A stretch of 32,819 bases of DNA from Alphaproteobacteria bacterium (lineage in GTDB: Bacteria > Pseudomonadota > Alphaproteobacteria > Caulobacterales > Aquidulcibacteraceae): NCBI GenBank assembly GCA_027485915.1, contig JAIXQA010000054.1, positions 1-32,819 of the forward strand, read 5' to 3'. The notes beneath the pieces were generated by a model, which did not search any database, was not told where the DNA came from, and worked only from the letters and a program-made list of their open reading frames with translations. Shown here one piece after another: positions 1 to 10,142 of this stretch (position 1 is the stretch's first letter; each line of letters begins with the position of its first letter). A program made the translations under genes and the position numbers.

Positions 1-2066
1 ACTTGGCTTGCAGCAGCACCCGTTTCGCCCGCAGTTTCGGTCACACGCGACACATCTGAGGCCACCGATTGAGACGCTGCAGCCACTTGGGTAATGGCAC
101 TTGCGATCTCTTGAGTGACCGTTGCTTGCATATCGACCGACTGGCCAATCATGCCGGCATTTTGGTTGATGCGGGTGATAACCGCTTCGATGCGCGACAT
201 GGCGTCAACAGCACCGTCCACAGCACCCTGGATCGAGCCGATTTGAGCGGCGATATCCTCCGTCGCATTGCCAGTTTGGCTAGCAAGGTTTTTCACCTCC
301 TGCGCCACGATGGCAAACCCACGACCTGCTTCACCGGCGCGAGCCGCTTCGATGGTGGCGTTCAAGGCCAAGAGGTTGGTTTGGTCGGCAATGCCTTTGA
401 TCAGTTCGACCACTTCGCCGATGCGACGGGCCGAGTTGGCCAGTTCGCTAACCGCCCCTTGGGCTTCACCGCTCAAGCGAACCGCCTCGATGGCAACCGA
501 GCTCGATTCAGACACATTGGACTGAATGGTCGAGATCGAAGAGGTGAGGCTTTCAGCCGAACCTGCCGCGGTCGAGGCACTCACAGTGCTTTCTTCGGCC
601 GCAGCTGCCACGCTGGAGGCCATCATATTGGTGCGGTCAGCAGCGGCCGTCATGGCTTGAGCGGTTGCTTCCAACTCTGCCGAGGCAGCAGCCACGGTGC
701 GCAGCATGTCGCCTGCAACTTGCTCATAGGCTTGGGTTGCCGAGGCAATGGCTTCTGCGCGGCGCATTTGGATCTTGGTCTCTTCGCTGGCAGCAGCTTC
801 AAGCGCAATGCGCTCAATCGCGTTTTCACGGAAGACTTCAACGGCTCCGGCCATTTCGCCGAGTTCGTCGCCGCGGTCACGGCCTGGAACCTCCAGATCC
901 GTCACGCCGCCTGCCAAAGTACGCATCGAGTCGGTAAGGTCAGAGATTGGCTTAGACAAGCTGCGGGCAAACCAGAAACCAGCCGCAGCGGCAGCACCGA
1001 TGGCAACCAAAGTCGCCAACAAAATGTTTAGGGCCAAAGCCCGCAAGGGTTGTTGCGCCTCGGCAACGGTTTCATCTGCGGCAACGACGAATTTCGCACC
1101 CAAAGTGGTGAATGGGGCGAAGGCAGTAATCGCCGAATTGCCTTCGGGATCGTTGGTGATTGTCGTGATTGCCTTGCCTTCAAAGCCTTGCTTCACAAAG
1201 TCACTGTCGATCTTTGTTTTCAGAATAGTGGGCTCTTTAGAGTGCGGCGAGTTGTTGCGCACTAGGAAGTCTTCACCAATGAGGGTGTTTTCGCCGGTCT
1301 TACCGTTGGCTGGTTGCGGCTTCATCGCAGCGTCTATCTTATTGATGGACAATTGGATGGCGAACACGCCCTTCAATTCACCATTAGCACCCTTGATTGG
1401 CACAGCGATAAAGCCCGCTGGCACATCTGCGGAAGGTGCATAAGGTTTAAAGTCGGCGAGCTTGGGCTCTGCATTGGCACCCGCAGCAATCACGTCGCGG
1501 ACCAGAACGCCAAGACCAGAATCTTTCCACTTGCCGTTTGCCAATTGGGTCGCAAAGTCGCGCTCTTTGAAGACGGTATAGACGTTGCGCCCCTCAGCAT
1601 CGAACAAGAAGATGTCGTAGTAATCATTGGTGCGCAGGATGTTGCGCAACCACGGATGCAGTTCGGCATGAACGGCGTCATAAGCAGTGCCGTTATTGGC
1701 TGCGTCCCATTTTTCCTTTTGACCAGCTGGATTGGGGTTTTGGTCGATATAGATGGCTTGAAGCTGCGCTTCTGCATCAGGGCCCAATTGCGCATAAGCG
1801 GCCGAGAAGCGGTCGAGCGCGGACGAAATGATCGCGCTGGAAGCCAATTCCTTTGCTTGAGCCCCAGAAGTATCGAAGAAGGCTTTAGCGGCCTCGGCCC
1901 TCGAAAGCGCCGTCGCTGTCAACATGTTCTGGGTTTCGGTGTTAATATTGTTTTGGGAGTTTAAGTAAGCGGCTCCACCCGTCATCGCCGCAGCTAAAGC
2001 TGCAAGACCAGCAATCACCATCGGTAGCTTCTTCGAAATCGCTACATTATTCAGCCCAGACAACAT
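1..2066 (-). CDS. Methyl-accepting chemotaxis protein (C-terminus cut by window edge)
   Basis: Membrane chemoreceptor that senses a ligand outside the membrane and controls the CheA kinase. The frame opens at ATG 2066 and stays open for 688 codons to the window edge. Visible in order: a first membrane segment at about residues 12-32; a sensory region to about 343; a second membrane segment at about 344-366 ([18 protein letters not shown]); a HAMP linker at about 367-415; and a long Ala/Ser/Glu-rich coiled coil. The signalling hairpin tip is at about 555-590 and contains [20 protein letters not shown] and [15 protein letters not shown], the most conserved MCP stretch. Upstream, 171 non-coding bases separate it from the hydrolase gene on the same strand, so it probably has its own promoter. 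The ligand cannot be told from sequence. The C-terminal end, including any methylation-enzyme tether, is missing. Confidence 0.95.
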   Translation of the reverse strand, partial: MLSGLNNVAISKKLPMVIAGLAALAAAMTGGAAYLNSQNNINTETQNMLTATALSRAEAAKAFFDTSGAQAKELASSAIISSALDRFSAAYAQLGPDAEAQLQAIYIDQNPNPAGQKEKWDAANNGTAYDAVHAELHPWLRNILRTNDYYDIFLFDAEGRNVYTVFKERDFATQLANGKWKDSGLGVLVRDVIAAGANAEPKLADFKPYAPSADVPAGFIAVPIKGANGELKGVFAIQLSINKIDAAMKPQPANGKTGENTLIGEDFLVRNNSPHSKEPTILKTKIDSDFVKQGFEGKAITTITNDPEGNSAITAFAPFTTLGAKFVVAADETVAEAQQPLRALALNILLATLVAIGAAAAAGFWFARSLSKPISDLTDSMRTLAGGVTDLEVPGRDRGDELGEMAGAVEVFRENAIERIALEAAASEETKIQMRRAEAIASATQAYEQVAGDMLRTVAAASAELEATAQAMTAAADRTNMMASSVAAAAEESTVSASTAAGSAESLTSSISTIQSNVSESSSVAIEAVRLSGEAQGAVSELANSARRIGEVVELIKGIADQTNLLALNATIEAARAGEAGRGFAIVAQEVKNLASQTGNATEDIAAQIGSIQGAVDGAVDAMSRIEAVITRINQNAGMIGQSVDMQATVTQEIASAITQVAAASQSVASDVSRVTETAGETGAAASQ

Positions 2067-2237
2067 TCTAACTCTCCCCGGTCCAGTGCTGACTTCTCGA
2101 CCTATCGAGACCTGCCTCAATAGAACTCAGCGACGTAGATTCTGGGCATCACTTTATCCGGTAAGTGGTTACATATATGTTTACAAAAATTGACGTCGTT
2201 CAGTGTTCAACTGTTTTTTGAGAACATTCACTTGAGC

Positions 2238-3092
2238 CTATTTTGTTAGGCGAATGATGGCTTCAATTGCGGTCCAAGCCTCCGTCTCGTCCAAGGTTGG
2301 AGCATGGCCAACATTGGGGACCTCAGCCGTGATCAAATCGGGCTTAGCAAGCTTCATCCGGTTTACGATGTCGGCCGAAAGTAGATCGGACAACGCACCT
2401 CGAATGACGGCTGTTGGGATCGGCACCAAAGCCGCATATTGGTCCCAAAGAGTTGGAATAGCCTCAGTTCCGCCCGAGCTGGCGACTTGAGCAATCGCAG
2501 GGTCATAATCGAAAACGATGCCTTCAGCCGTCTCGATACAGGTTTTTCGGGCAAAATCGGCCCAAAACGCCATATCTTTGCCCGGGAAAGCGGATTCCCC
2601 AATGACTGACATCATGGTCGCTGCTTCATCCCAGGTCTGGGCGCGGCCCATCTTGCCGACATAACCTTGAATGCGTTTTAGCCCGGCTGGATCCACTTCC
2701 GGACCAATGTCGTTCAGGATCGCACCTGCGACTGTCGCTGGGGAGAAAGCAGCAACCAGCATGGTGATGATGCCACCCATGCTGGTGCCCAAAAAGACCG
2801 CCCGCTTCAGTCCCAAGCGGTTAAGAATTGTCAGCACGTCTTGGGCATAGACAAGCGGATTATAATTGCTGGGATTGGGGTCCCAATCAGAGCGACCACG
2901 ACCGCGCACATCAACGGCCAGCACCCGACGACCCATGCGGCGAATCGGTTCGATCACCCCCAAAAAATCTTTATGGTTTCGAGTCAGGCCATGCAAACAC
3001 ATAACTGGGGGGCCCGTATAGGCACCAACAGGGTCAAAATCAGCGACGAAAGTCTTCACCCCGTCATGGCCAACAATCATATGTTCGTTCAT
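2238..3092 (-). CDS. Alpha/beta hydrolase
   Basis: Soluble serine hydrolase of the alpha/beta fold, 284 residues from ATG 3092. The nucleophile elbow is GTSMGG with Ser104. The oxyanion-hole motif is HGLTRNH (residues 34-40). The acid is probably Asp236 in GALSDLL, and the catalytic histidine is His263 in NVGHAP, so the triad is complete. The frame extends to a TTG at 3104, but ATG 3092 is preferred because GGGAG lies five bases before it. No signal peptide is visible, so it is probably cytoplasmic. It resembles esterase or haloperoxidase-like hydrolases, but the substrate cannot be deduced. It is divergent from the small LexA-box gene at 3326. Confidence 0.88.
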   Translation of the reverse strand: MNEHMIVGHDGVKTFVADFDPVGAYTGPPVMCLHGLTRNHKDFLGVIEPIRRMGRRVLAVDVRGRGRSDWDPNPSNYNPLVYAQDVLTILNRLGLKRAVFLGTSMGGIITMLVAAFSPATVAGAILNDIGPEVDPAGLKRIQGYVGKMGRAQTWDEAATMMSVIGESAFPGKDMAFWADFARKTCIETAEGIVFDYDPAIAQVASSGGTEAIPTLWDQYAALVPIPTAVIRGALSDLLSADIVNRMKLAKPDLITAEVPNVGHAPTLDETEAWTAIEAIIRLTK

Positions 3093-3244
3093 GCCCGCTC
3101 CCAAAAGCGCCCCAATTTATCTTCGGCGTTAGTTTAAGGCCTAATTGGGGATGCGAAACAAGGTCTGAACAGCCTTAGCCACTGAATCTTGGCACTGAAA
3201 CGACAAATTCGGACGTAATGCGGCACGTGGACTCGTGATTTCGC

Positions 3245-3273
3245 TTGCAGACTCGGTTTTTTGTTCCTATCTT
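3245..3273 (+). promoter_or_regulatory. Sigma-70-like promoter of the small SOS-type gene
   Basis: The -35 candidate TTGCAG (3245-3250) is separated by 17 bases from the -10 candidate TATCTT (3268-3273). The predicted transcript start is near 3280, about 45 bases before the ATG. The -10 lies inside the LexA box. Confidence 0.5.
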
Positions 3274-3277
3274 GTTC
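3263..3277 (+). promoter_or_regulatory. LexA box (GTTC-N7-GTTC)
   Basis: GTTC at 3263-3266 and GTTC at 3274-3277 are separated by exactly seven bases (CTATCTT). This direct-repeat form is the operator known for alphaproteobacterial LexA. It overlaps the -10 element of the promoter in front of the gene at 3326, the expected place for repression. LexA control is inferred from the motif and its position. Confidence 0.6.
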
Positions 3278-3286
3278 TGACCAATT

Positions 3287-3314
3287 GTAGTTAGACCAGA
3301 GTAGTTAAACCAGA
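3287..3314 (+). repeat. 14-bp tandem direct repeat in the leader of the small gene
   Basis: GTAGTTAGACCAGA (3287-3300) is followed directly by GTAGTTAAACCAGA (3301-3314), two units with one mismatch. The repeat lies between the predicted transcript start and the ribosome binding site. Function unknown; it could be a second operator or a recent slippage duplication. Confidence 0.7.
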
Positions 3315-3325
3315 AAGGAATGGCG

Positions 3326-3613
3326 ATGCAATTATCTCTCTTGCCAGCCTTGGAGGCAGAACGCCCCAACCTAAAGCAGGTGACCGCGACCGTGCGCCCA
3401 GAAAGCGCACTTCCAGCGGCAAGCCGGCCAAGTTTGGCCCAAATCAATTACCTGAAGCGCTTGACCGGTATTCGGGCTGATGGGCAATTGCAGCGCTATG
3501 TGGCGCGAAAGATCGGCAAGCAGATTCGTGGTGGAGAGAAGCTTGTTTTGACCAAGCAAGACTTTGCTCAAGCCATTGACCGTGAACTCAATGAAAAGCG
3601 CTGGGCGGCCTAA
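3326..3613 (+). CDS. Small unknown protein, probably SOS-regulated
   Basis: A 95-residue basic protein that I do not recognise. The first in-frame ATG is at 3320, but it abuts the AAAGGA ribosome site (3314-3319). ATG 3326, six bases after that site, is the better start. The N-terminal third is Pro/Ala-rich and probably flexible. Residues of about 38-90 look helical, with PSLAQINYLKRLTGI followed by an Arg/Lys/Gln-rich part, KQDFAQAI and a terminal NEKRWAA. This loosely recalls short helical modules at helicase C-termini and in some DUF families, but I cannot name one. A LexA box overlaps its promoter, so induction on DNA damage is inferred. It converges on proB, with only nine bases between the two stop codons. 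Confidence 0.72.
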   Translation: MQLSLLPALEAERPNLKQVTATVRPESALPAASRPSLAQINYLKRLTGIRADGQLQRYVARKIGKQIRGGEKLVLTKQDFAQAIDRELNEKRWAA

Positions 3614-3622
3614 GAGTTGGCT

Positions 3623-5858
<2,236 letters not shown>

Positions 5859-5881
5859 GCCAAGCCAATCAGGGGCAGATT

Positions 5882-6754
5882 TCAGGCGACGGCAGTGGTC
5901 GACAACGGGACAAATGGCGCGTCAGCTTGGACAGGCATCACCGTCTCCACATGCGCTTTCAAGCGTTCAGTGACTTCTGCTGCATCGCCTAAAAGATGTT
6001 CTGGGGGAATGGCAGGCCCAGCCGACAAAGTGAATAGCTGGCCCTTTTTGTTCAATAGCTCTTTGAACAAGGTGATATCGCGCAATTCTTTGGAGAATCG
6101 ATCGAAAAAGTGAAACCAAAAGCTCCACGGGCCCGTCATATAGATCGGGACGATTGGCGCATGGTTCTTGCGGGCGATAGAGACCGCCGAACTCATCCAT
6201 TCGGGATCGCGCAACATGCCGTTTTCATGCCGCGCCAATCGACCAGCGGGGAAGATGAAGATGGCTCGCTCTGCCTGAAACGCCTCTTGGGTCAGCCGGA
6301 GCGTCTCGCGAGTCTTTTCACGAGTACGCTTATGCTCTTCCCACTCAACGGGAACTAACACATCGATAAAGCCAGCCGAGACACGGTGCGCGTCTGCATT
6401 GGCATAAAAAATCAAGTCAGGACGAATAGGCTTGATGGCGTCCCAAGCTGCGATGCCATCCGCGATGCCAGTCGGGTGATTGGCAACAATCACACACCGG
6501 CCCTCTCTAGGAATATGGTCAAGTCCGTGAGTCTGCGTGCGAACCGACAAAAGATGCGCGACTTCTTCCAGCGCCGGCAGGCCGGGCAAAGCGGCGATCG
6601 TATCGGCCATGGTCACGGCTTGATCATAATCGAGCAATCGATTGAGCGAGGCGCGGATGATTGGCCAGAACACCGATTTTGCGAGGCTCGGAGCGCGTTC
6701 TTCGATTAGGATATCGATGATATGTTTGCCGGGATGGGGTTGCTGTTCAGGCAT
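5882..6754 (-). CDS. PlsC-like phospholipid/glycerol acyltransferase
   Basis: Predicted acyl transfer from acyl-ACP or acyl-CoA to a glycerolipid or similar acceptor at the inner membrane. From ATG 6754 it has 290 residues. The in-frame TTG at 6766 is less likely. The catalytic block is NHPTGIADG, with His93 and Asp99 spaced HX5D; this spacing occurs in the putative-hemolysin/COG3176-like branch, whereas PlsC proper has HX4D. A second block, IFPAGRLAR (about 170), corresponds to the FPEG motif with Ala in place of Glu. VPIYMTGP (about 203) fits the fourth block. There is no clear signal peptide or strong membrane helix. It is divergent from mmsA and upstream of obgE on the same strand. The acceptor is unknown; ornithine-lipid or lysophospholipid acylation are options. 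Confidence 0.82.
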   Translation of the reverse strand: MPEQQPHPGKHIIDILIEERAPSLAKSVFWPIIRASLNRLLDYDQAVTMADTIAALPGLPALEEVAHLLSVRTQTHGLDHIPREGRCVIVANHPTGIADGIAAWDAIKPIRPDLIFYANADAHRVSAGFIDVLVPVEWEEHKRTREKTRETLRLTQEAFQAERAIFIFPAGRLARHENGMLRDPEWMSSAVSIARKNHAPIVPIYMTGPWSFWFHFFDRFSKELRDITLFKELLNKKGQLFTLSAGPAIPPEHLLGDAAEVTERLKAHVETVMPVQADAPFVPLSTTAVA

Positions 6755-7033
6755 CAAACAATCCAACGACGCTGGCGGTCACTGGGAAGGAACGTGCCAT
6801 GGACTGCGGGGATTTGGCAAGCCCGGCCCTTAATCCGGAGGGCGGACCTTCCTGGCTGGATCAACAATTTCTGTCTGTCTGCCGAAAAGCTAACATGCAG
6901 CTATGCTTATCCTTGGCTTGGACAATATGGGCTCCAGCTATGGGCGCATGTGGGTCTTGTCGATGGGCTGACAGCACGCAGTTTATCTCTGGCGCAGCAC
7001 AGGCTATGGCTGGTTGAAACAAAGGGCAGGACC
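6755..7033. other. Divergent intergenic region, acyltransferase/mmsA
   Basis: 279 bases between the divergent acyltransferase and mmsA starts. The mmsA frame happens to be open back to 6722, but this part does not look like protein of the family and overlaps the other gene. Promoters for both genes should lie here; I could not find a convincing -35/-10 pair or a clear operator palindrome. Confidence 0.5.
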
Positions 7034-8527
7034 ATGCGCGAAATCCATCATTTCATCGACGGGCAACTAAAAGCGGCAAGCACAGGGCGCTTTCACAATG
7101 TTTACGACCCTTCGACGGGTAAGGTGCAAGCACGCGTTGAACTTGGGTCGGCTGACTTTTTGGCTGAAGCCGTGGCCGGGGCGAAAAAGGCCCAGCCTGC
7201 TTGGGCCGCGACCAACCCCCAAAAGCGTGCCCGGGTCATGTTTGCCTTTAAGGCGCTACTTGAACGCGACATGGAGGATTTGGCGCGCCTCCTATCATCT
7301 GAGCATGGCAAAACGGTTGCAGATGCCAAAGGCGATATCCAGCGCGGCCTGGAAGTCATCGAATTTGCCTGTGGTATCCCGCATCTCTTAAAGGGCGAAT
7401 TTACCGAAGGCGCTGGTCCCGGGATTGATATGTATTCCATGCGCCAGCCCCTGGGTGTGGTAGCCGGGATTACACCATTCAACTTCCCCGCCATGATCCC
7501 GATGTGGATGTTTGGCGTGGCCATCGCCTGCGGCAATGCCTTTATCTGTAAGCCTTCTGAGAAAGACCCATCTGTGCCGATGCGCTTGGGCGAGCTTTTG
7601 CAGGAAGCCGGTCTGCCCGATGGGATCTACCAAGTCGTCAATGGCGATAAAGCGGTGGTGGATGCAATTCTTGAGCATCCCGATGTCAAGGCCGTCAGCT
7701 TTGTTGGCTCCTCGGCGGTCGCAGAATATATTTATGCCAAGGGCGCGACCTATGGAAAACGCGTTCAAGCGATGGGCGGGGCGAAAAACCACGCCATTAT
7801 CCTGCCCGACGCTGACCTCGACCAGGTCACCAATGACCTCATCGGTGCAGGCTATGGCAGTGCGGGCGAGCGTTGTATGGCAATCTCCGTTGCGGTGCCC
7901 GTGACCGACAAAGTGGCAGATGCCTTGATTGAACGCCTCAAGCCCCGCGTGGAAGCGCTAAAAGTCGGGCCAAGCCTTGATCCTGATGTGGATTACGGCC
8001 CGCTGATCAGCCACGAACACCGCAAAAACGTCATCCGTTGGATCGACAAATCGGTGGAAGAAGGCGCGAAACTGGTTGTCGATGGACGCAAAGTCTCGTT
8101 CCAAGGCTATGAAAGCGGGTTTTATCTCGGCGGCTCGCTGATCGATCAGGTCAAGCCGCATATGGACAGCTATAAGACCGAGATCTTTGGGCCTGTCCTG
8201 CAAATCGCGCGCGCGGAAGATTTTGAAAGCGCGATTGCGCTACCCAACGCCCACCAATATGGCAATGGCACCGCCATCTATACCCGCAATGGCCGCGCCG
8301 CGCGCGAATTCGCCAGCCGCGTTGAAGTTGGCATGGTGGGTATTAATGTGCCCATCCCCGTGCCCTTGGCCTATCACAGTTTTGGCGGCTGGAAACGCTC
8401 TGCCTTTGGCGATGCCAACCAGCATGGGACCGAGGGCGTACGCTTCTTTACCAAGGTCAAAACCGTCACCGCCCGCTGGCCCGAAGGCGCAGGCGCGGCA
8501 GAGTTTGTCATCCCGACGATGAAATGA
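7034..8527 (+). CDS. mmsA: Methylmalonate-semialdehyde dehydrogenase (CoA-acylating)
   Basis: Oxidises methylmalonate or malonate semialdehyde with NAD and CoA to propionyl- or acetyl-CoA, in valine, inositol or beta-alanine breakdown. From ATG 7034 it has 497 residues, the normal family length, with AGGA just upstream (7028-7031). Key motifs are TPFNFP with Asn150; the cofactor loop FVGSSAVAEYIY; MGGAKNH (about 247-253), where Asn replaces the general-base Glu of other aldehyde dehydrogenases, a mark of this CoA-dependent subfamily; and GSAGERCMA with catalytic Cys281. It stands alone, without the mmsB or iol genes that often accompany it. Downstream are overlapping hairpins and then zapE, which may be read from the same transcript. 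Confidence 0.95.
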   Translation: MREIHHFIDGQLKAASTGRFHNVYDPSTGKVQARVELGSADFLAEAVAGAKKAQPAWAATNPQKRARVMFAFKALLERDMEDLARLLSSEHGKTVADAKGDIQRGLEVIEFACGIPHLLKGEFTEGAGPGIDMYSMRQPLGVVAGITPFNFPAMIPMWMFGVAIACGNAFICKPSEKDPSVPMRLGELLQEAGLPDGIYQVVNGDKAVVDAILEHPDVKAVSFVGSSAVAEYIYAKGATYGKRVQAMGGAKNHAIILPDADLDQVTNDLIGAGYGSAGERCMAISVAVPVTDKVADALIERLKPRVEALKVGPSLDPDVDYGPLISHEHRKNVIRWIDKSVEEGAKLVVDGRKVSFQGYESGFYLGGSLIDQVKPHMDSYKTEIFGPVLQIARAEDFESAIALPNAHQYGNGTAIYTRNGRAAREFASRVEVGMVGINVPIPVPLAYHSFGGWKRSAFGDANQHGTEGVRFFTKVKTVTARWPEGAGAAEFVIPTMK

Positions 8528-8575
8528 GGGGCTATGCGCACAAACAAAGCCCCTCACCCCTTTGGGGGGCGAGGG
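8525..8575 (+). other. Two mutually exclusive hairpins after mmsA
   Basis: TGAGGGGC (8525-8532, including the mmsA stop) pairs perfectly with GCCCCTCA (8549-8556). CCCTCACCCC (8551-8560) can instead pair with the GGGG...GAGGG stretch at 8564-8575 across a short loop. The two stems share bases 8551-8556, so only one can form. No T-run follows, so this is not a standard terminator. Confidence 0.5.
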
Positions 8576-8600
8576 AAGATATTCGGGTTACGCTATCCCC

Positions 8601-9725
8601 ATGATCACCACCCTCTATCGACAAAAGGCCGAACAGGGCCTGATCGCTTTTGACCCCGCCCAAGCGGCGGCTGTCGAACTTTTGGCCGTCTTGCAAAACC
8701 GCTTGACGGACTGGCGGCCCGGTAAAGCGCGCTTCCTGTTTGGCCGGCCAGAACCCGCCCCGGAGGGGCTTTATCTGTATGGCGGGGTGGGGCGCGGCAA
8801 AAGCATGCTGATGGACCTCTTCTTTGAGGTCGCCCCAGTTGAGAAGAAACGTCGCGTCCATTTTCATGAATTCATGGCCGAGGTCCATGCAGGCGTGAAT
8901 GCTTGGCGGGCAATGAGCGCCCAAGAGCGCAAGCAGCAGGCCCATTTCGTTAAGGGTGCGGGCGATGATCCCATCCCACCGGTCGCCAAAGCCATCGCCC
9001 TTGAGGCGTGGCTCTTGTGCTTTGACGAGTTCCAAGTCACCGACATTGCCGACGCCATGATCCTTGGCCGCTTGTTTGAGCAATTGTGGATGCGCCAAGT
9101 CGTGGTGGTCGCCACCTCTAACCGGCATCCGCGCGACCTCTATAAGAATGGCATCAATCGCCAGCTCTTTTTGCCCTTCATTGCCATGCTGGAAGAGAAG
9201 CTGGAACTCCATGCCCTCGATGGCCAGCGCGACTATCGCTTGGCGCGGCTTGAGAGCCAGCCCGTCTATCATAGTCCGCTGGATGGCCGCGCTTTTGCCG
9301 CTATGGATCAAGCTTGGGCCGCTCTCACCCAAGGCGCCCAACCCCGCCCCACCTCGCTCACGGTCTCGGGCCGAGAGCTGAAAATTGCCCGCGCCGCGGC
9401 CGGCTGCGCCCGTATGAGTTTTGAGGATTTGTGCGTCGCAGCCCTTGGGGCCAGCGATTATCTGGCGCTCGCCAAACGGTTTGAGACCCTGATGCTGGAT
9501 GGCGTACCCATCATGGGGCCTGAAAAGCGCAATGAAGCCGCCCGCTTCCGCACTCTGATCGACGCGCTCTATGAGAATAAAACCAAGCTCATCATGAGCG
9601 CCGAAGCCGAACCCGATCGCCTCTATGGCACAGGCGACCAAGCCTTTGAATTTGAGCGCACCGCTTCGCGGCTCTATGAAATGCGCTCCCGCGAGTATTT
9701 GGCAGCAGAACGGGGCGGGGATTGA
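8601..9725 (+). CDS. zapE: Cell division protein ZapE (AFG1-like ATPase)
   Basis: AFG1-family P-loop ATPase; in E. coli ZapE associates with the Z-ring and is needed for division under stress. From ATG 8601 it has 374 residues. An in-frame TTG at 8562 lies in the hairpin region and is less likely. Walker A is GGVGRGKS (61-68), Walker B is LLCFDEF (138-144), followed by QVTDIADAMILGRLFE, and the sensor region is TSNRHPRDLYKNGI (about 172-185); all are diagnostic. No clear Shine-Dalgarno precedes the start. Its last ~17 codons and the start of the intergenic space are duplicated 1,148 bases downstream. The only residue change in the duplicate is Glu to Asp. In the ancestral order it converged on alkB. 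Confidence 0.93.
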   Translation: MITTLYRQKAEQGLIAFDPAQAAAVELLAVLQNRLTDWRPGKARFLFGRPEPAPEGLYLYGGVGRGKSMLMDLFFEVAPVEKKRRVHFHEFMAEVHAGVNAWRAMSAQERKQQAHFVKGAGDDPIPPVAKAIALEAWLLCFDEFQVTDIADAMILGRLFEQLWMRQVVVVATSNRHPRDLYKNGINRQLFLPFIAMLEEKLELHALDGQRDYRLARLESQPVYHSPLDGRAFAAMDQAWAALTQGAQPRPTSLTVSGRELKIARAAAGCARMSFEDLCVAALGASDYLALAKRFETLMLDGVPIMGPEKRNEAARFRTLIDALYENKTKLIMSAEAEPDRLYGTGDQAFEFERTASRLYEMRSREYLAAERGGD

Positions 9726-9833
9726 GGGGTTCTAGCCCACCACCCGCATCGTCAAATTAATCCGCCCTCCGCCCGGCACCAAGGTGGAGGAGCCTGACAG
9801 GACGCGGCCGATGCCGTGATAGATGTGCCGGGC
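9674..9833. repeat. Direct repeat copy A (zapE end plus alkB end)
   Basis: About 160 bases covering the true 3' end of zapE and the last ~33 codons of an alkB copy. It matches 10822-10981 without gaps at a constant offset of 1,148, with about ten mismatches (about 94% identity by eye). Its alkB part has no gene body attached. Confidence 0.85.
9732..9833 (-). pseudogene. Orphan 3' fragment of alkB
   Basis: Read on the minus strand, this gives ARHIYHGIGRVLSG and then the same residues as the intact AlkB C-terminus, ending in MRVVG and TAG at 9732. The conserved Asp after HGI is Gly here, and Val is replaced by Ile. Upstream the homology ends abruptly, with no start or catalytic core, so it is a remnant of the duplication. 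Confidence 0.75.
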
Positions 9834-9879
9834 AGCTTCAAAAGGGCTGCACGGCTCTTGCGGGCATAGGGCACTAAAC

Positions 9880-9898
9880 CTTAAAATACAATTTTAAG
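9880..9898. promoter_or_regulatory. Perfect palindrome upstream of the insert cassette (possible operator)
   Basis: CTTAAAAT and ATTTTAAG (8-base arms, ACA centre) form a perfect inverted repeat just before a -35-like hexamer. This suggests a repressor or activator site. No binding protein is identified. Confidence 0.4.
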
Positions 9899-9902
9899 TA
9901 TG

Positions 9903-9931
9903 TTCACAGAAAATTCTATTTTGGGTAATTA
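9903..9931 (+). promoter_or_regulatory. Candidate promoter of the insert cassette
   Basis: TTCACA (9903-9908), 17 bases, then TAATTA (9926-9931) in an A/T-rich tract unlike the surrounding DNA. Transcription would start near 9938, about 40 bases before the GTG at 9978. Confidence 0.4.
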
Positions 9932-9977
9932 TATGATTGAGGCTTTGTGAGTTAGCCATTAATCGGGGTGAACTACA

Positions 9978-10142
9978 GTGCCGGACCGAGATATAGATCC
10001 CGTGTTATTTGGAATCCTTGAAGCGCGAGAAGAGCTGTCTGCAGATCCTGAAATTGAGCCGTTCGATGACAAGGCTGTTTTGTCAGCGGCGGACAGCGGT
10101 ACTTTACCAACGCCTGTTGTAGCCTTTGTGTTAAAATGTTGA
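9978..10142 (+). CDS. Small acidic unknown ORF (54 aa) in the insert
   Basis: Starts at GTG 9978 with GGGGTG (9965-9970) seven bases upstream and ends at TGA 10142. The product is acidic, with several Asp/Glu in the first 32 residues (LEAREELSADPEIEPFDD) and a hydrophobic tail (PVVAFVLKC). It overlaps the ATG of the next ORF by seven bases, an arrangement typical of translational coupling. I recognise no family. It could be a regulator of, or partner for, the membrane-anchored ORF that follows. The reading is plausible but rests only on ribosome site, overlap and promoter. Confidence 0.38.
   Translation: MPDRDIDPVLFGILEAREELSADPEIEPFDDKAVLSAADSGTLPTPVVAFVLKC

Noticed and set aside
69-1031. 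Plus-strand ORF (320 codons) opposite the chemoreceptor
   Set aside because: The minus strand encodes unmistakable MCP motifs across the same bases.
2160-2200. Sigma-28 or sigma-54 promoter for the chemoreceptor
   Set aside because: TAAA and a CCGGATAA-like element exist, but the spacing is about 18 instead of 15, and no TGGCAC/TTGC pair is present.
6722-7033. In-frame N-terminal extension of mmsA (to 601 residues)
   Set aside because: It overlaps the divergent acyltransferase start and does not resemble the family. ATG 7034 has a ribosome site and gives the standard length.
8549-8575. CRISPR or standard terminator at the C/G-rich palindrome
   Set aside because: There is only one unit, no spacers and no T-run.
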